The notes below the pieces were generated by a model. That model was not told the DNA's origin. It worked only from the letters and a program-made list of their open reading frames with translations, and searched no databases. Shown here piece by piece: positions 8,614 to 18,236 of a DNA stretch of 64,000 nt. Source of the stretch: HRBIN30 sp964534275 (GTDB lineage: Bacteria > Desulfobacterota > Binatia > HRBIN30); contig CAZHQG010000006.1 in the NCBI GenBank assembly GCA_964534275.1, positions 1 to 64,000 of the forward strand. Reading direction: 5' to 3'. How positions within the stretch are numbered: position 1 is the stretch's first letter; every line of letters begins with the position of its first letter. Both the position numbers and the translations under genes were made by a program.

Positions 8614-10374
8614 TTACGGCAGCGCCGCGGAGGCAGAGCGAGTGGAAAACTCGTCCATGGCACGCAGCCCCCGCCTGATCGCCTCGAAGGTCGCCCCAGC
8701 AACGACGAGTGCCGATGCCCCCAACGAGCCGACGACACTGAACCATTGCCCGGGATCCAGCGGGATGTCTTGGAGGTAACTGAAGAACAGCACGTATGTC
8801 GGCCAAGCCTGCAAAACCACCACGCCACCCACCACGCTCATGCACAGGATCATCGAGATCAAAGCTCCGGCACTCGTGGCAATCTTGCTCGCTTGGTCGG
8901 CATCGAAGCGGGGATAGCGGGTGCCAGCGGCGAGACTGACTGCCACGATGGCGACGGTCAGCGCTGCCATCGTAAGCGGGGCAAGCCAGCGCATAAATGG
9001 CATGACGCGGAGGTAGTGATTCGTCAGCAGGATCAGCACCTCCCCTAGAACGAGCAGCGGCACCAAGCTCACCCAAAACTTGCTCCACCAAAGGTGGCGC
9101 AAATCGATGGGAGCGGTTTGGGCGATCCAAAACGCACGACCTTCGAGACTGATTGCGGGAAACACGAAGCGCTGGGCTACGGAAGCCACCACGAACCCAG
9201 CAAGGAGGATGTTGAGGAACGAGATGACGTTGCGGAAGTAAAACGTAACGAGCGGCATGCCTCCGAGCGGGAGAACACGAAAGTTGTACACGTACACCAC
9301 CACCAGTGCGAGCAACAGGATGAGCTGGGACCATTGGCTCGCATCGCGAAAGAACGTGCGCGTGTCTTTCCCGACCCAGAGCCGCATCACCCGTGGCAGT
9401 GGTGCAAGGGAAAGGCCGAGGGCCGCCGTCCACAAGCGTTGCTGTGTGAGACGCGCTTTGCGCCCTTCCTGGGATTTGCTGTAGCCCGATCGGAACAAGG
9501 CCGCGGTGACTCGAGCGGAGGCAAGCCAGCTCCCGGCCGCGGTGACCAACAAGAGTGCGGCCCAAAAGGGAGTATGGCCGACCTCTCCCACAGCCAGGCC
9601 GTGAACCACCTCAGCGGCCCATGTGCTGGGTAGGTAAGTTGCCGTCGGCGTGCGCATGGCCACGAGATACTGCGCGAAATTGTGAAATTCCTCCGGCCGT
9701 ACCAGCCGCTCCGGCTCGAGCAAGCGCAGCGAAAGGTAAAGAATGGCTCCCGCAACAATGGCGGCCAACACCATGAGATCCCGCGCCTGCCGGGCAGGGA
9801 AGACATTCACTAGGACGGCAGTGAGCATTACCCCAACCGCAGCCGGAACAATGGCAAAGGGAACCAGCGTGAGCGGCGCCCACAGGTAGAACCACAGGGG
9901 TGCTTCGTGCGCGAGGCCGTAAGCAAGGAACGCCGGCACGGCGAACAAGAACACCATCCAGGAAGACTCGAGCAACGTTTCCACGAACCGTGCGTGGAAG
10001 AGATTCCGCAGCGGAACCGGGGCAGCCACGAAGCGCTCGAGTTCCGCGGCAAGGAAAAACGTCGACAGCGCGGTAATGAGGTTCGAGAACAGCAGGACGG
10101 ATAGGAAGGTCAGCAAGACCATCGCCAGCAGTTTGTAGGTAAGGATGGGACCAAAATCCGGAACGGTAAGGAAGTGCAGCAGCACGCGGTAAAAGAAAAC
10201 GAACACTCCCACGGCAAACGCGACCGCGAGCGCGGCAAGCAAAAGCCGTTGCCAGCGGGTCGCCACTGGCGCCCGCTGGTAGCGGTTGCGCGCTGCTTGG
10301 AAGCGCGGCCGCAAGAGGTACGTCACCGGAGGCCCGGTAAGACGCTCGGTGGAGGCGGCAGTGCGGAGTATCAT
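8614..10374 (-). CDS. ABC-2-type exporter permease, multi-spanning
   Basis: 586 residues from an ATG that overlaps the stop of the upstream ATPase gene by 4 bases. It contains many hydrophobic segments: an N-terminal pair after about residue 40 (LLLAALAVAFAVGVFVFFY), clusters across 80-280, and a C-terminal group including a LILLLALVVVYVYNF stretch. It has no nucleotide-binding motif. Operon position and topology make it the membrane partner of the adjacent ABC ATPase. Large two-repeat permeases of this kind are annotated as putative ABC exporters; the cargo is unknown. Confidence 0.8.
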   Translation of the reverse strand: MILRTAASTERLTGPPVTYLLRPRFQAARNRYQRAPVATRWQRLLLAALAVAFAVGVFVFFYRVLLHFLTVPDFGPILTYKLLAMVLLTFLSVLLFSNLITALSTFFLAAELERFVAAPVPLRNLFHARFVETLLESSWMVFLFAVPAFLAYGLAHEAPLWFYLWAPLTLVPFAIVPAAVGVMLTAVLVNVFPARQARDLMVLAAIVAGAILYLSLRLLEPERLVRPEEFHNFAQYLVAMRTPTATYLPSTWAAEVVHGLAVGEVGHTPFWAALLLVTAAGSWLASARVTAALFRSGYSKSQEGRKARLTQQRLWTAALGLSLAPLPRVMRLWVGKDTRTFFRDASQWSQLILLLALVVVYVYNFRVLPLGGMPLVTFYFRNVISFLNILLAGFVVASVAQRFVFPAISLEGRAFWIAQTAPIDLRHLWWSKFWVSLVPLLVLGEVLILLTNHYLRVMPFMRWLAPLTMAALTVAIVAVSLAAGTRYPRFDADQASKIATSAGALISMILCMSVVGGVVVLQAWPTYVLFFSYLQDIPLDPGQWFSVVGSLGASALVVAGATFEAIRRGLRAMDEFSTRSASAALP

Positions 10375-11132
10375 GCGTGCGCTCGGACGACGACGTCGGT
10401 TGTTTCCTCGGCTGCAGTGAGACGCAAGAACACCGCCTCCAAATCTGCGTGCGCGGGTGTCCCTGCCATGCGCTGAAGCTCCGGAAGCGTACCCACGGCA
10501 ATCAGCCGGCCCTGGTCGATGATGCCGATACGGTCGGCCAGTTCCTCGGCCACTTCCAGGCTGTGCGTGGAAAGAAAAACAGTGACTCCGCGCCCCGCCC
10601 ATTGGCGAACGAGCTGCTTGAGGAGCCTCGCCCCGCGCGGATCGAGTCCCACCATCGGTTCATCCAGCACCAGGATCCGGGGCTCGTGAATCAGCGCGGC
10701 GGCTAGTGCGAGGCGCTGTTTCATTCCGTGGGAATAACTTTCCGTGAGTTCGTCGGCCCAATCTTCGAGGTCGAACAGTTCCAACAAGGCGGCACGTCGT
10801 TCGCGGGCTTGCGCGGGCGGCACACCGTAAAGGCCAGCGACAAAGTCCAGCATCTCCGCTCCGGTGAGCTTGTCGTACAAGAAGGGGCGATCCGGTACGA
10901 ACCCGCAAATGCGTTTGGCGCTCTCAGGTTCGCGGGCAAGGTCGAAGCCGCCTAAGCGAACTTGTCCGGCCGTCGGCCGCAGCAAACCCATCATCATTTT
11001 GATGGTCGTGGTTTTCCCAGCGCCGTTCGGGCCCAGACACGCAAAGATTTCTCCTGGGAGCACGGTGAGGCTCAGATTGTGTACGGCCGTTAGGGCTCCG
11101 AAGCGCTTCGTGAGGTCCAGAAGCTCGATCAT
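10371..11132 (-). CDS. ABC transporter ATP-binding protein
   Basis: 253 residues from the ATG at 11132 (MIELLDLTKRFG), the usual first strand of the family; an in-frame extension upstream has no conserved sequence. Walker A is GPNGAGKTT at 34-42, the signature YSHGMKQR ends near 140, and Walker B is ILVLDEP at 153-159, followed by LSTHSLEVAEELADR containing the switch His. It is a CcmA/YhaQ-type ATPase that energises export with the coupled downstream permease. The gap to the divergent Cys-rich protein gene (11133-11464) holds no gene that I can support. Confidence 0.9.
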   Translation of the reverse strand: MIELLDLTKRFGALTAVHNLSLTVLPGEIFACLGPNGAGKTTTIKMMMGLLRPTAGQVRLGGFDLAREPESAKRICGFVPDRPFLYDKLTGAEMLDFVAGLYGVPPAQARERRAALLELFDLEDWADELTESYSHGMKQRLALAAALIHEPRILVLDEPMVGLDPRGARLLKQLVRQWAGRGVTVFLSTHSLEVAEELADRIGIIDQGRLIAVGTLPELQRMAGTPAHADLEAVFLRLTAAEETTDVVVRAHA

Positions 11133-11464
11133 GATCCGATCGTGCGGGAGAGCGGTCCTCCACGCAAGAGGAATGTTGCGCGCTGTTGTTCCGCAGGGGT
11201 TCGATGCCGGTGTGTTCGGCACGACGATGCCCGTAGAACTCTTGGTAAAATTCGGTCATGAGGCGGAGCGGTTTTGCGTGGCTCGCGCTCGAAACTCGCG
11301 CTGGAAAGGCAGAGAGTTTGCGCCCTCGCCTGCGCAGGCCGCGTCGGGCGAGCGCGAACACCCCACGGTACAACGTATGGCTTGACACAAGGAAGCAGAA
11401 CAAGGTAGCGAAGGGCGTTCGCCCGGTGCGGGTGCCGGCGGAAAAGAACTCTGGAGGAGGAGGC
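11133..11464. other. Divergent intergenic region, no gene seen
   Basis: 332 bases separate the ABC ATPase start (minus) and the secreted Cys-rich protein start (plus). A GGAGGAGGAGG ribosome site ends just before the ATG at 11465. Open frames crossing the region lack ribosome sites and family motifs. Both promoters must lie here, but I see no convincing -35/-10 pair. Confidence 0.5.
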
Positions 11465-12742
11465 ATGAAGCAACGAAGCCAATGGTTCTTGGGTGTCGCG
11501 TGGATGTGCGTGGTTGCCAGCGCCGGTCCGGTTGCTGCGCAAGTGTGTGGCAACGGGGTCGTGGAGGCTCCCGAAGAGTGCGACGACGGTGGGTTTTGCA
11601 TCGGCAGCAGCAATGCGGGTACGGCGTGCCGGGCGGATGCCGATTGCCCTGGAGGACAATGCCGCGCATTTGGAGGCGATGGCTGTGCCGCAAACTGCAC
11701 GACCGAGCGTGACGTGCGCTTCAATCTGGTGCCGGGTGTTGCCCAAGGGTTTTCGTTGGCGCCGGGAACCAGCGGCGTGGTGGCGAACGCGTTCTTGACC
11801 TTACCGATCCCGCTCGACGGTTGGCTCATACTGACCTTGGGCAAGGAACGAAACGGTGAGATTCCAGTGGTCGTCAAAGAAAACGCGATCCAGTTTCCCG
11901 CAGTGGAGGTGCTGAGTTTGGCGTGTGGATGCGTGCGCGGGACAGCGTTTAAGACGTGTGGCGGCACATATCTCGAGCCCGATGGCACACTGTCGCCGGA
12001 TTGTACGGAGAATCCCAGTGTCTGCGATGGCCGGAAGCCTTGCGCGTACTTGCATGGGCCGGGGAACACTCTCTCGGGAGTGATCGGGTGCAATGGCTTA
12101 CCGGAGGCGAGCTTCGATTACACAGTAGATGCGGGAGGGGCGAGTGGATCGCCGGGCGAGCCCGTGATCACCTTTCACGATGCAGGCGGGCCCGGGTCTG
12201 CAAGGCTGTTGGCGACCATTGGACTGGACGTAGTGCTCAACCGCTGCACAGGCTCCGGTCCAGCGTATGGATCTGACGGCCAGTTCTGCACTGGCGACGA
12301 TCAGCCGGATGCCCGCGTCGCTGCGACGAACCCCGCGGTAACGGGAAACGCCACCGCTCTGATTACGAACCTACCGGACGGAGGCGAGGTCGGACCGGTG
12401 AGTGTCAGTGGCGCGCCATTTTCCTGTGAAAAACTGGCGGCAGGAAACCCCGGGGGGGCAAAAATCGTATCGGCTTTCGGCATCCCGGATGTGCCGACCG
12501 TAGGCCCGGTCGTTGCCACGATCGAACTCGTTGCTCAGGAGAACAACACGACCCCGCCGACTTGTGCCGGCGACTGCGGGGGCGACGGCGAAGTGACCGT
12601 CGACGAGATCGTACGCATGGTGAACATCGCGCTGGGCAGTGCCACGGTCGATCAGTGCCGCGCGGGCGATGTCGACGGTAACGGAGAAATCACCATCGAC
12701 GAGATCATTGCTGCGGTCAATCGCGCGCTGGCCGGGTGCTGA
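11465..12742 (+). CDS. Secreted Cys-rich (DUF4215-like) protein with C-terminal dockerin-type repeats
   Basis: 425 residues from the ATG preceded by a GGAGGAGG site. A signal peptide ends near VAA|QVCG. It is followed by the Cys-rich motif CGNGVVEAPEECDDGG and a FGGDGCAANC motif typical of myxobacterial-type Cys-rich repeats. The middle region (about 70-350) has paired cysteines (CGCVRG, KTCGGT, PCAYLHGPGN). The C-terminus is a duplicated calcium-loop pair, GDCGGDGEVTVDEI and GDVDGNGEITIDEI, of the same kind as in the large LamG protein. A similar protein lies at 24564-26465. It is probably extracellular, and its function is unknown. A 7-bp GTTCACG/CGTGAAC inverted repeat follows the stop at 12743-12764 but lacks a T tract. 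Confidence 0.8.
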   Translation: MKQRSQWFLGVAWMCVVASAGPVAAQVCGNGVVEAPEECDDGGFCIGSSNAGTACRADADCPGGQCRAFGGDGCAANCTTERDVRFNLVPGVAQGFSLAPGTSGVVANAFLTLPIPLDGWLILTLGKERNGEIPVVVKENAIQFPAVEVLSLACGCVRGTAFKTCGGTYLEPDGTLSPDCTENPSVCDGRKPCAYLHGPGNTLSGVIGCNGLPEASFDYTVDAGGASGSPGEPVITFHDAGGPGSARLLATIGLDVVLNRCTGSGPAYGSDGQFCTGDDQPDARVAATNPAVTGNATALITNLPDGGEVGPVSVSGAPFSCEKLAAGNPGGAKIVSAFGIPDVPTVGPVVATIELVAQENNTTPPTCAGDCGGDGEVTVDEIVRMVNIALGSATVDQCRAGDVDGNGEITIDEIIAAVNRALAGC

Positions 12743-12827
12743 GTTCACGAAGCAAGGCGTGAACCGAAGAGTTGCCGTGCGGTGGTAGCCTCGCTAGGAT
12801 GGCGCGCCGCTGCACGGCATCTTTTTT

Positions 12828-12901
12828 GGCGGCGTAGCTCAGTTGGTCAGAGCGAGGGTCTCATAATCCCTAGGTCACTGGTTCGACTCCAGTCGCCGCC
12901 A
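12828..12901 (+). tRNA. tRNA-Met (anticodon CAT), elongator type
   Basis: 74 bases fold as a tRNA. The 7-bp acceptor GGCGGCG pairs with CGCCGCC, the D arm is GCTC/GAGC, the anticodon loop is CTCATAA, the T arm has the GTTCGACTC core, and the discriminator base is A. The 3' CCA is not encoded. The paired first acceptor position and the elongator-like D arm argue against the initiator; a tRNA-Ile2 with modified CAT cannot be excluded. The fifth anticodon-stem pair is a T-T mismatch. Confidence 0.93.
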
Positions 12902-12954
12902 CTTCTGGACTCGGGTGCACCCCGGGGATACCGTTCGGCGGGCGCGACCGAGTG

Positions 12955-14220
12955 ATGGCTTGGGAAACGGGGAAGCCAGAAGAACCGCTGGACGGAAGCG
13001 GCATCATGTGGAACCCGCCCTGCGATCAGGTTGGGCGCACTGCGACAGCAGAGAGTACGGCCGCTTCGAGGGCAGTGGAATCCGCGAAGCCGCGCCTGCG
13101 CTTCGATCGGAACGAGCTTGCGGGGGCATTTGGCGACCTAGGCACCGATTTGCCGCTGCTCGTCGGGATGACCGTGGCTTCCGGTTTGCACGGGGCCAGC
13201 GTGCTCACGGTGTTCGGAATTCTGCAAATCGCTACCGGCCTTTGGTATCGCCTCCCGATGCCTGTGCAACCGCTCAAGGCAATGGCCGCCATCGTCATAG
13301 CCCAGAACGTTGCGCCGGATGTTCTGCTCGGCGGCGGGCTCGCCATTGGGGCCGCCATGTTGCTGTTGGCTCTCACGGGAACGCTCGATCACCTCGCGCG
13401 CTGGATTCCGAAATGCGTGGTGCGGGGGATCCAGCTCGGCCTCGGGTTGCAGCTCGCCTCGATTGCGCTTGGCCGATTCGTCGTGGCAGACGGGGCTCGC
13501 GGGTACTTTTTAGCGGCGATTGCATTTGTGTTGGTTGTGGCCTTGCTCGGGAACCGACGCCTTCCGGCAGCGTTGCCGGTGGTAGCGCTGGGTGTAGCGT
13601 ACGCGGCCGTGTTTCACCTTGATGGGTCTGCGTTGCTCGCCAGCTTCGGATTCCAGTTGCCGAGGGTGCACGCGCCGGGCTGGGATGCGGTGGTTTCCGG
13701 TGCCCTTCTGCTTGCGCTGCCGCAGTTGCCGTTGTCCCTGGCCAACTCGATTGTCGCCACGCGCCAGCTCGTGGCCGACTTGTTTCCCAGCCGCCACGGG
13801 CTCACAGCCAGGCAGATTGGTTGCACCTATGCAATCATGAACCTCGTGGCGCCCTGGCTCGGGGGTGTGCCCGTATGTCACGGCTCGAGCGGTTTGGCTG
13901 GCCACTTTGCCTTTGGTGGCCGCACAGGGGGATCGGTGATTCTTTATGGGAGTATGTTCGTCGTCGCGGGCCTCTTTTGGGGCGGCGGCTTCGAGCACCT
14001 CGCGCGAGCGTTTCCTCTTCCGGTGCTCGGGATCCTCCTGCTGTTCGAAGCACTCGCACTCATGACACTTGCCGCTGATGTTGCCCACGCGCCGCGAGAA
14101 TTCAAAGTGGCGCTGTTGGTCGCGGTTGCGGCTTCGGCACTACCGTATGGATACGTGATCGGGATGGCGGCTGGTACTTTGCTCGTGCGGGGTGGGTGGT
14201 CGCCCTGGCGGACAGGATGA
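12955..14220 (+). CDS. MOT1-type molybdate/sulfate transporter
   Basis: About 421 residues. The motif GAFGDLGTDLPLL and later LPMPVQPLKAMAA are hallmarks of the molybdate transporter 1 branch of the SulP-related family. They are followed by about ten hydrophobic helices and VPVCHGSSGLAGHFAFGG, which resembles the second conserved MOT1 signature. It should sit in the inner membrane and import molybdate or sulfate. Start choice is uncertain: GTG at 12952, ATG at 12955 and ATG at 13006 are all in frame, and the last has a GGAAG site nearby. It lies downstream of tRNA-Met and faces the three-gene kinase operon. Confidence 0.85.
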   Translation: MAWETGKPEEPLDGSGIMWNPPCDQVGRTATAESTAASRAVESAKPRLRFDRNELAGAFGDLGTDLPLLVGMTVASGLHGASVLTVFGILQIATGLWYRLPMPVQPLKAMAAIVIAQNVAPDVLLGGGLAIGAAMLLLALTGTLDHLARWIPKCVVRGIQLGLGLQLASIALGRFVVADGARGYFLAAIAFVLVVALLGNRRLPAALPVVALGVAYAAVFHLDGSALLASFGFQLPRVHAPGWDAVVSGALLLALPQLPLSLANSIVATRQLVADLFPSRHGLTARQIGCTYAIMNLVAPWLGGVPVCHGSSGLAGHFAFGGRTGGSVILYGSMFVVAGLFWGGGFEHLARAFPLPVLGILLLFEALALMTLAADVAHAPREFKVALLVAVAASALPYGYVIGMAAGTLLVRGGWSPWRTG

Positions 14221-14317
14221 CGCAGTCGATCGCGGCAACCCTGAGCAAGCAGGTTGCGGCGGCCCCCGAAATCCGGGCCAGGGAAGGGCCTCGTACGGAG
14301 GCAGGGAAAGATTTTGA

Positions 14318-17300
14318 CTACGAGGAATTAGAATTGCCGGTGTTTTCGCGGTCGGCGCAAGCATCGACGGGTGCATCGAGTCTCTCTGGCTCCGGTTGGT
14401 AGAAGCCAGCGTCACCTGGGAACCCTGCAGTGCCGCCTTCCCACGCAAGGAATGGGGCTTCCGGCAAGCCATGCGGGCCGAACAAAAACAGCTCTACTTC
14501 GTTCCCCTCGGACGGGAGAGGTTCCGGCTCGGTTCCTTCGAACTCGGGACAGAAAACCCACCCCAAGCTTTGTGCGAGGCTTCCCTCCATCGAGTAGTCG
14601 GGTCCGTTCCGGATCATGCGATCGATCTCTGCCAGAATGCGCCGGTAGGATTCCTCTTTGAGCGAGTGCCTGGCGGCGCGGTCGGCATAAAAGCGGAGAA
14701 TCTGCGCGAGTTTGGCGAATCGGAGTGCGAGAAAAGAGGGGGGTATCCCTTTGGTGCACACCCAAGCAAGCCAAGAATCCCGAAGCGATTCCATCCGCTT
14801 TCCCAGTGTAGAGAGGAAATGCGCCGACGCAGCCCGACGATGACGTCGGTACTCAGCCGTGATGAAGCACAGCGAGAGCCCCCGTCTTGGAAGTGCGCTG
14901 ACGTACAATAAATCCGCTGCCTGCCCGCGGCACTTCAGGTTTGCCTCCCGGACGGGAGGCAACAAATCCGCGACCTCACTCAAGGAAATGAAAAAACCTT
15001 TATCAAGCGACCGCCAGCACGCTCCCGTACCTGTGGTGTTGCTGCAGCGGGCATATCCAAGGGCAAGCGCGATGGATTGTGGTTCGATGCCTTCCTTGCC
15101 TGTCAGTTGAATGGCTAAACCACCGCTCAATGCCTTTAACGCGGTCAGAAGAAATTCGGTATTGCGGGGGCTTTGTGGTAAACCCATTTGTGCCAACAGC
15201 CGCTCTAACCGCTCCCGCACTTCAACGAAGTTTGCGGTCGACGTCATGAGTTGTAGCGGCCCCAAGTGTCCGCGCTCCGGAACGCAAGAAATGATGTGGG
15301 TTTCGTAGACCTCTGGATGATCGCGTGGGGAGTCAAAATATTCGATGCCCGCGTTCCGGTCGAGCGTAATGACCCAGTCGCACTGTCGGTGGAGTCGATG
15401 CAGGATTTGTTGTTCCTCGGGTCCCAATTCGCACCGTAATTCCGCTACGGCTGACTCCGCACCCAGGTGACGCGTGACGCAGCGGAGCACGAGCTGTTGC
15501 AGTCGAGTCAGCCGTTCTGTGTGCGTTGAAGTGGCGGGGTGCTTTGGGCCATCGCTGGCTGGTGCCACCACTGTGCGCCACGTGGGCACAGGATGGCCCA
15601 GATATTGGCGATGGGAAAACGCGCACAGTCCGTACGCGTAGAGCGGCTGCGCTTCAAGCGGATCTCCTTCCACGCCAGGGACCACGCGCGGCCGAAAGAG
15701 GTTGAACACGAGGGCCAGATGGCCGGAGCTTTTCGGGAATTCCTCGTTTTTCTTGGCCCAGCGCAAACGAGGCAGGTTGATCCCGTGCGGTAAGGCGATC
15801 GAATCCAGCATCCAACGATCTTCCGGCGCTACAACGCCTGCTGCCCGACGGCGCTTTTCCATCACCTCGGCGATAAATCGACCAACCGCGTGTTGTTGGC
15901 CCCGAGAGGGGTACAATTCCAGCAGAATCGCCGTGTCGCGAAACGGAGTTTCTTCGGCACTCTCGGTAGGTTGCTGGGACACAGGGAGCCGAGTCACGCT
16001 TCCGAGCGCGCGAACGACCGTGCGCCCGTCACCGGGGCGTAAAGCATGGACACGTAGGACCTGCCCGAGTCGGTGGCTTTCGATGTACTTTCGAATTTGC
16101 CCGGCCAGCACGGTGACAGTTTGGTCACCAACCGTGGGTGCCACCTCCTGGGCTTGCGGGCCACCGAGAGCTTGGGCCAAAAGCGCCACGGCCGCTTTTG
16201 GTTCGGGATGGTTATCCGGCACCATTGCCACCGTGTGAAAGCCTAAGGTGTCTGCAAACACGAAGGTGTGGCCTGGTTCGACGCCCGGGAGAAATGCGGG
16301 GAACAGGGCGCCGTCTAGAAGAGCAAACTCGTTGCGGATGGTACTCGGCGTCGCCTCCTCCTGGAATCGAACATGAAAGACCAGGTTGTCGTACGCGACG
16401 TGCCAAGCGACACGCAGCGGGTGGCTGGGAAGGACAATCAGTCCAATGGTCCGACCGGACAGGGATCGGATTTCGATCGTGTTGGCGAGTGCGAGTGCTG
16501 GTTCCCCCGACTCCAGCACCCGTGCCCACGCTAGAAGATAGTCCTTTACGACAGAGTCGAACCAGCTTGCGTCTTGGTCGTAAATTTGTCCGACCCCTCC
16601 CCCGAAGGCGCGGAAGTGCTCAGCCATCTTGCGGCTGAGGCTCGTGAGGCGGGCCCAGTCCTGCTCCGAAACGGCAGCAGGGCACTCTGCTGGAAGAAAC
16701 TCGGGTTCGGCGGCGAGGACTCCGGAGGATCGCACGCGAGCCACCCATCTGCCTACGGGCCCGTTCGACTCGCTCCACCCCTTTTCTACGGCAGCCAACA
16801 GGGGTGGTCGAAATACCTCGAACTTTTTTTGGAGGCTTGCCACACGGCACTCCACATAGGACTTGGGGTTCACTTCCAACGGGCGTTGTGGAGAAATCGC
16901 GGACACGAATTCAGTAACTGCCTTCCGAGCCTTGGCCTCCATGAGTCCCTCGCTAAAGGTTCGCACCCGGGTCGCACCGCGCGCAGCACGGTGTTCCAAC
17001 GGCTCGCCCCGGAGAATAGCGAAGTCCTCGCTTGCGGCAGGTTCGACGGATTCGTTGTCCACGACCGACACCACCACGCGTGCAGGAATGCTTGCGTTTT
17101 CATCGAGACTCGGAAAATCTTCGGGGAAAAATTTGCACGATTCGTACTGTCCACCGCGGTGCACGACGAGCTTGCTCGCGAGTTCCTCGTCCATGTCGGT
17201 CACGATGGACACGTGGTAACTAACCGAATCTCGCGGCAAACCAGGCGGCTGGGCTTTCCAGCGGACCTCGAGCTTGACCACCTCGTCTGTTGTCTCCGGG

Positions 17301-18235
17301 CTCGTGGGCAAGACGAACAGTGGCGGGTCCACTGGGTCGAGGTCCGGACGCAACCCCGACCATCTTGTCAGGCGGCCAGAACGGTTGCGCCAAGGTACGA
17401 GGTCGATCTGCTGAATTTCCAAGGGATGGCGAACAACCGGAAGTGTGTGGATCCAAAGTCGGGGACGGTTTGCGAGGGCTGCTACAGCATCGAACAGAGA
17501 CCGGCTGGCGGCGGTACTTAAAAAGCTTTCGAGTTCAGCATGTTGATCCCCATCGCGGAAAGCGATTCGCATGCCTGGGATAGCTGCTTCCAGCTTTCCA
17601 GTTGTTGGGCGCAACAGCAGCCGCTGCACGAACAAGCGAGAGAGATCCAGCGACGTGCCCCAGTCCGTTTGGCCACCGTGCTGCTCGGCGACAGGCCAGA
17701 GACCGAGGAGGTGGAGCAGCGTTCCCGGGAAGCATTGATGTGCGGCTAGGCGGACGAGGTAATCGAACTCTGCCCAAGGCGGTACGGTAACGTGGTAATT
17801 GCGGCGCCGTACGAGCCGCAGCGCCTGTTCCGCCTGTTGTCGTGCGGTCCGTGAACAGCGCTTCGTAACCTCTTTGGCCGCTAGCCGGCACGCCTCTGCG
17901 AACAAGCTTTGTTCATCGATCTCCCGAGCAGCGCTGTAAATTCCATCCATCCCCGCGCCGGCGCGTTCTGTGTCGACCAAGAGTAGCACTGGCTCCGTCT
18001 TGGACTCGCGCAGCTCGACGGCTTGGTCCGCACTGATCGTGCGTGCCGACGCGTCCGAACCATCGGCAACTCGATACACCGTCCAGCCGCTCGGGGCAAA
18101 AGCAGGGGCCGTCGCCAGTGAAGTAACGAGCTCAGGGGGAAGGCATCGGATGTAAGCCATCGCACCGGGCTCCGCCCTACCCAGCAGAGTCTCGAGCGTG
18201 GTGGACAAGACGTCGATGTGCTCGTTCGTCAGCAT
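14318..18235 (-). CDS. Large protein of unknown function, third gene of the NERD-kinase operon
   Basis: 1305 residues, predicted soluble, with no signal peptide. I do not recognise it with certainty. It starts one base after the previous stop, so it is co-translated with the 599-residue protein. Visible landmarks are an N-terminal LLLVDTERAGAGMDGIYSA motif (84-102), a central LPSHPLRVAWH motif, and DWVITLDRNAGIEYFDSP at about residue 950. No Walker A motif is visible. In Dpt (phosphorothioation-dependent) systems the large DptH protein occupies the same relative position. This protein could correspond to the part of DptH before its ATPase domain; that is a hypothesis from layout and a remembered motif style, not an alignment. 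Defence-related effector or scaffold is the best guess. Confidence 0.8.
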   Translation of the reverse strand: MLTNEHIDVLSTTLETLLGRAEPGAMAYIRCLPPELVTSLATAPAFAPSGWTVYRVADGSDASARTISADQAVELRESKTEPVLLLVDTERAGAGMDGIYSAAREIDEQSLFAEACRLAAKEVTKRCSRTARQQAEQALRLVRRRNYHVTVPPWAEFDYLVRLAAHQCFPGTLLHLLGLWPVAEQHGGQTDWGTSLDLSRLFVQRLLLRPTTGKLEAAIPGMRIAFRDGDQHAELESFLSTAASRSLFDAVAALANRPRLWIHTLPVVRHPLEIQQIDLVPWRNRSGRLTRWSGLRPDLDPVDPPLFVLPTSPETTDEVVKLEVRWKAQPPGLPRDSVSYHVSIVTDMDEELASKLVVHRGGQYESCKFFPEDFPSLDENASIPARVVVSVVDNESVEPAASEDFAILRGEPLEHRAARGATRVRTFSEGLMEAKARKAVTEFVSAISPQRPLEVNPKSYVECRVASLQKKFEVFRPPLLAAVEKGWSESNGPVGRWVARVRSSGVLAAEPEFLPAECPAAVSEQDWARLTSLSRKMAEHFRAFGGGVGQIYDQDASWFDSVVKDYLLAWARVLESGEPALALANTIEIRSLSGRTIGLIVLPSHPLRVAWHVAYDNLVFHVRFQEEATPSTIRNEFALLDGALFPAFLPGVEPGHTFVFADTLGFHTVAMVPDNHPEPKAAVALLAQALGGPQAQEVAPTVGDQTVTVLAGQIRKYIESHRLGQVLRVHALRPGDGRTVVRALGSVTRLPVSQQPTESAEETPFRDTAILLELYPSRGQQHAVGRFIAEVMEKRRRAAGVVAPEDRWMLDSIALPHGINLPRLRWAKKNEEFPKSSGHLALVFNLFRPRVVPGVEGDPLEAQPLYAYGLCAFSHRQYLGHPVPTWRTVVAPASDGPKHPATSTHTERLTRLQQLVLRCVTRHLGAESAVAELRCELGPEEQQILHRLHRQCDWVITLDRNAGIEYFDSPRDHPEVYETHIISCVPERGHLGPLQLMTSTANFVEVRERLERLLAQMGLPQSPRNTEFLLTALKALSGGLAIQLTGKEGIEPQSIALALGYARCSNTTGTGACWRSLDKGFFISLSEVADLLPPVREANLKCRGQAADLLYVSALPRRGLSLCFITAEYRRHRRAASAHFLSTLGKRMESLRDSWLAWVCTKGIPPSFLALRFAKLAQILRFYADRAARHSLKEESYRRILAEIDRMIRNGPDYSMEGSLAQSLGWVFCPEFEGTEPEPLPSEGNEVELFLFGPHGLPEAPFLAWEGGTAGFPGDAGFYQPEPERLDAPVDACADRENTGNSNSS

Positions 18236-18236
18236 G

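Noticed and set aside
10924..12093. Minus-strand open frame across the divergent gap
   Set aside because: It overlaps the ABC ATPase in another frame and is antisense to the secreted protein; no recognisable domain.
14228..14260. Terminator between the MOT1 transporter and the convergent operon
   Set aside because: Only a 6-bp GCAACC/GGTTGC stem with an 11-base loop and no T tract.
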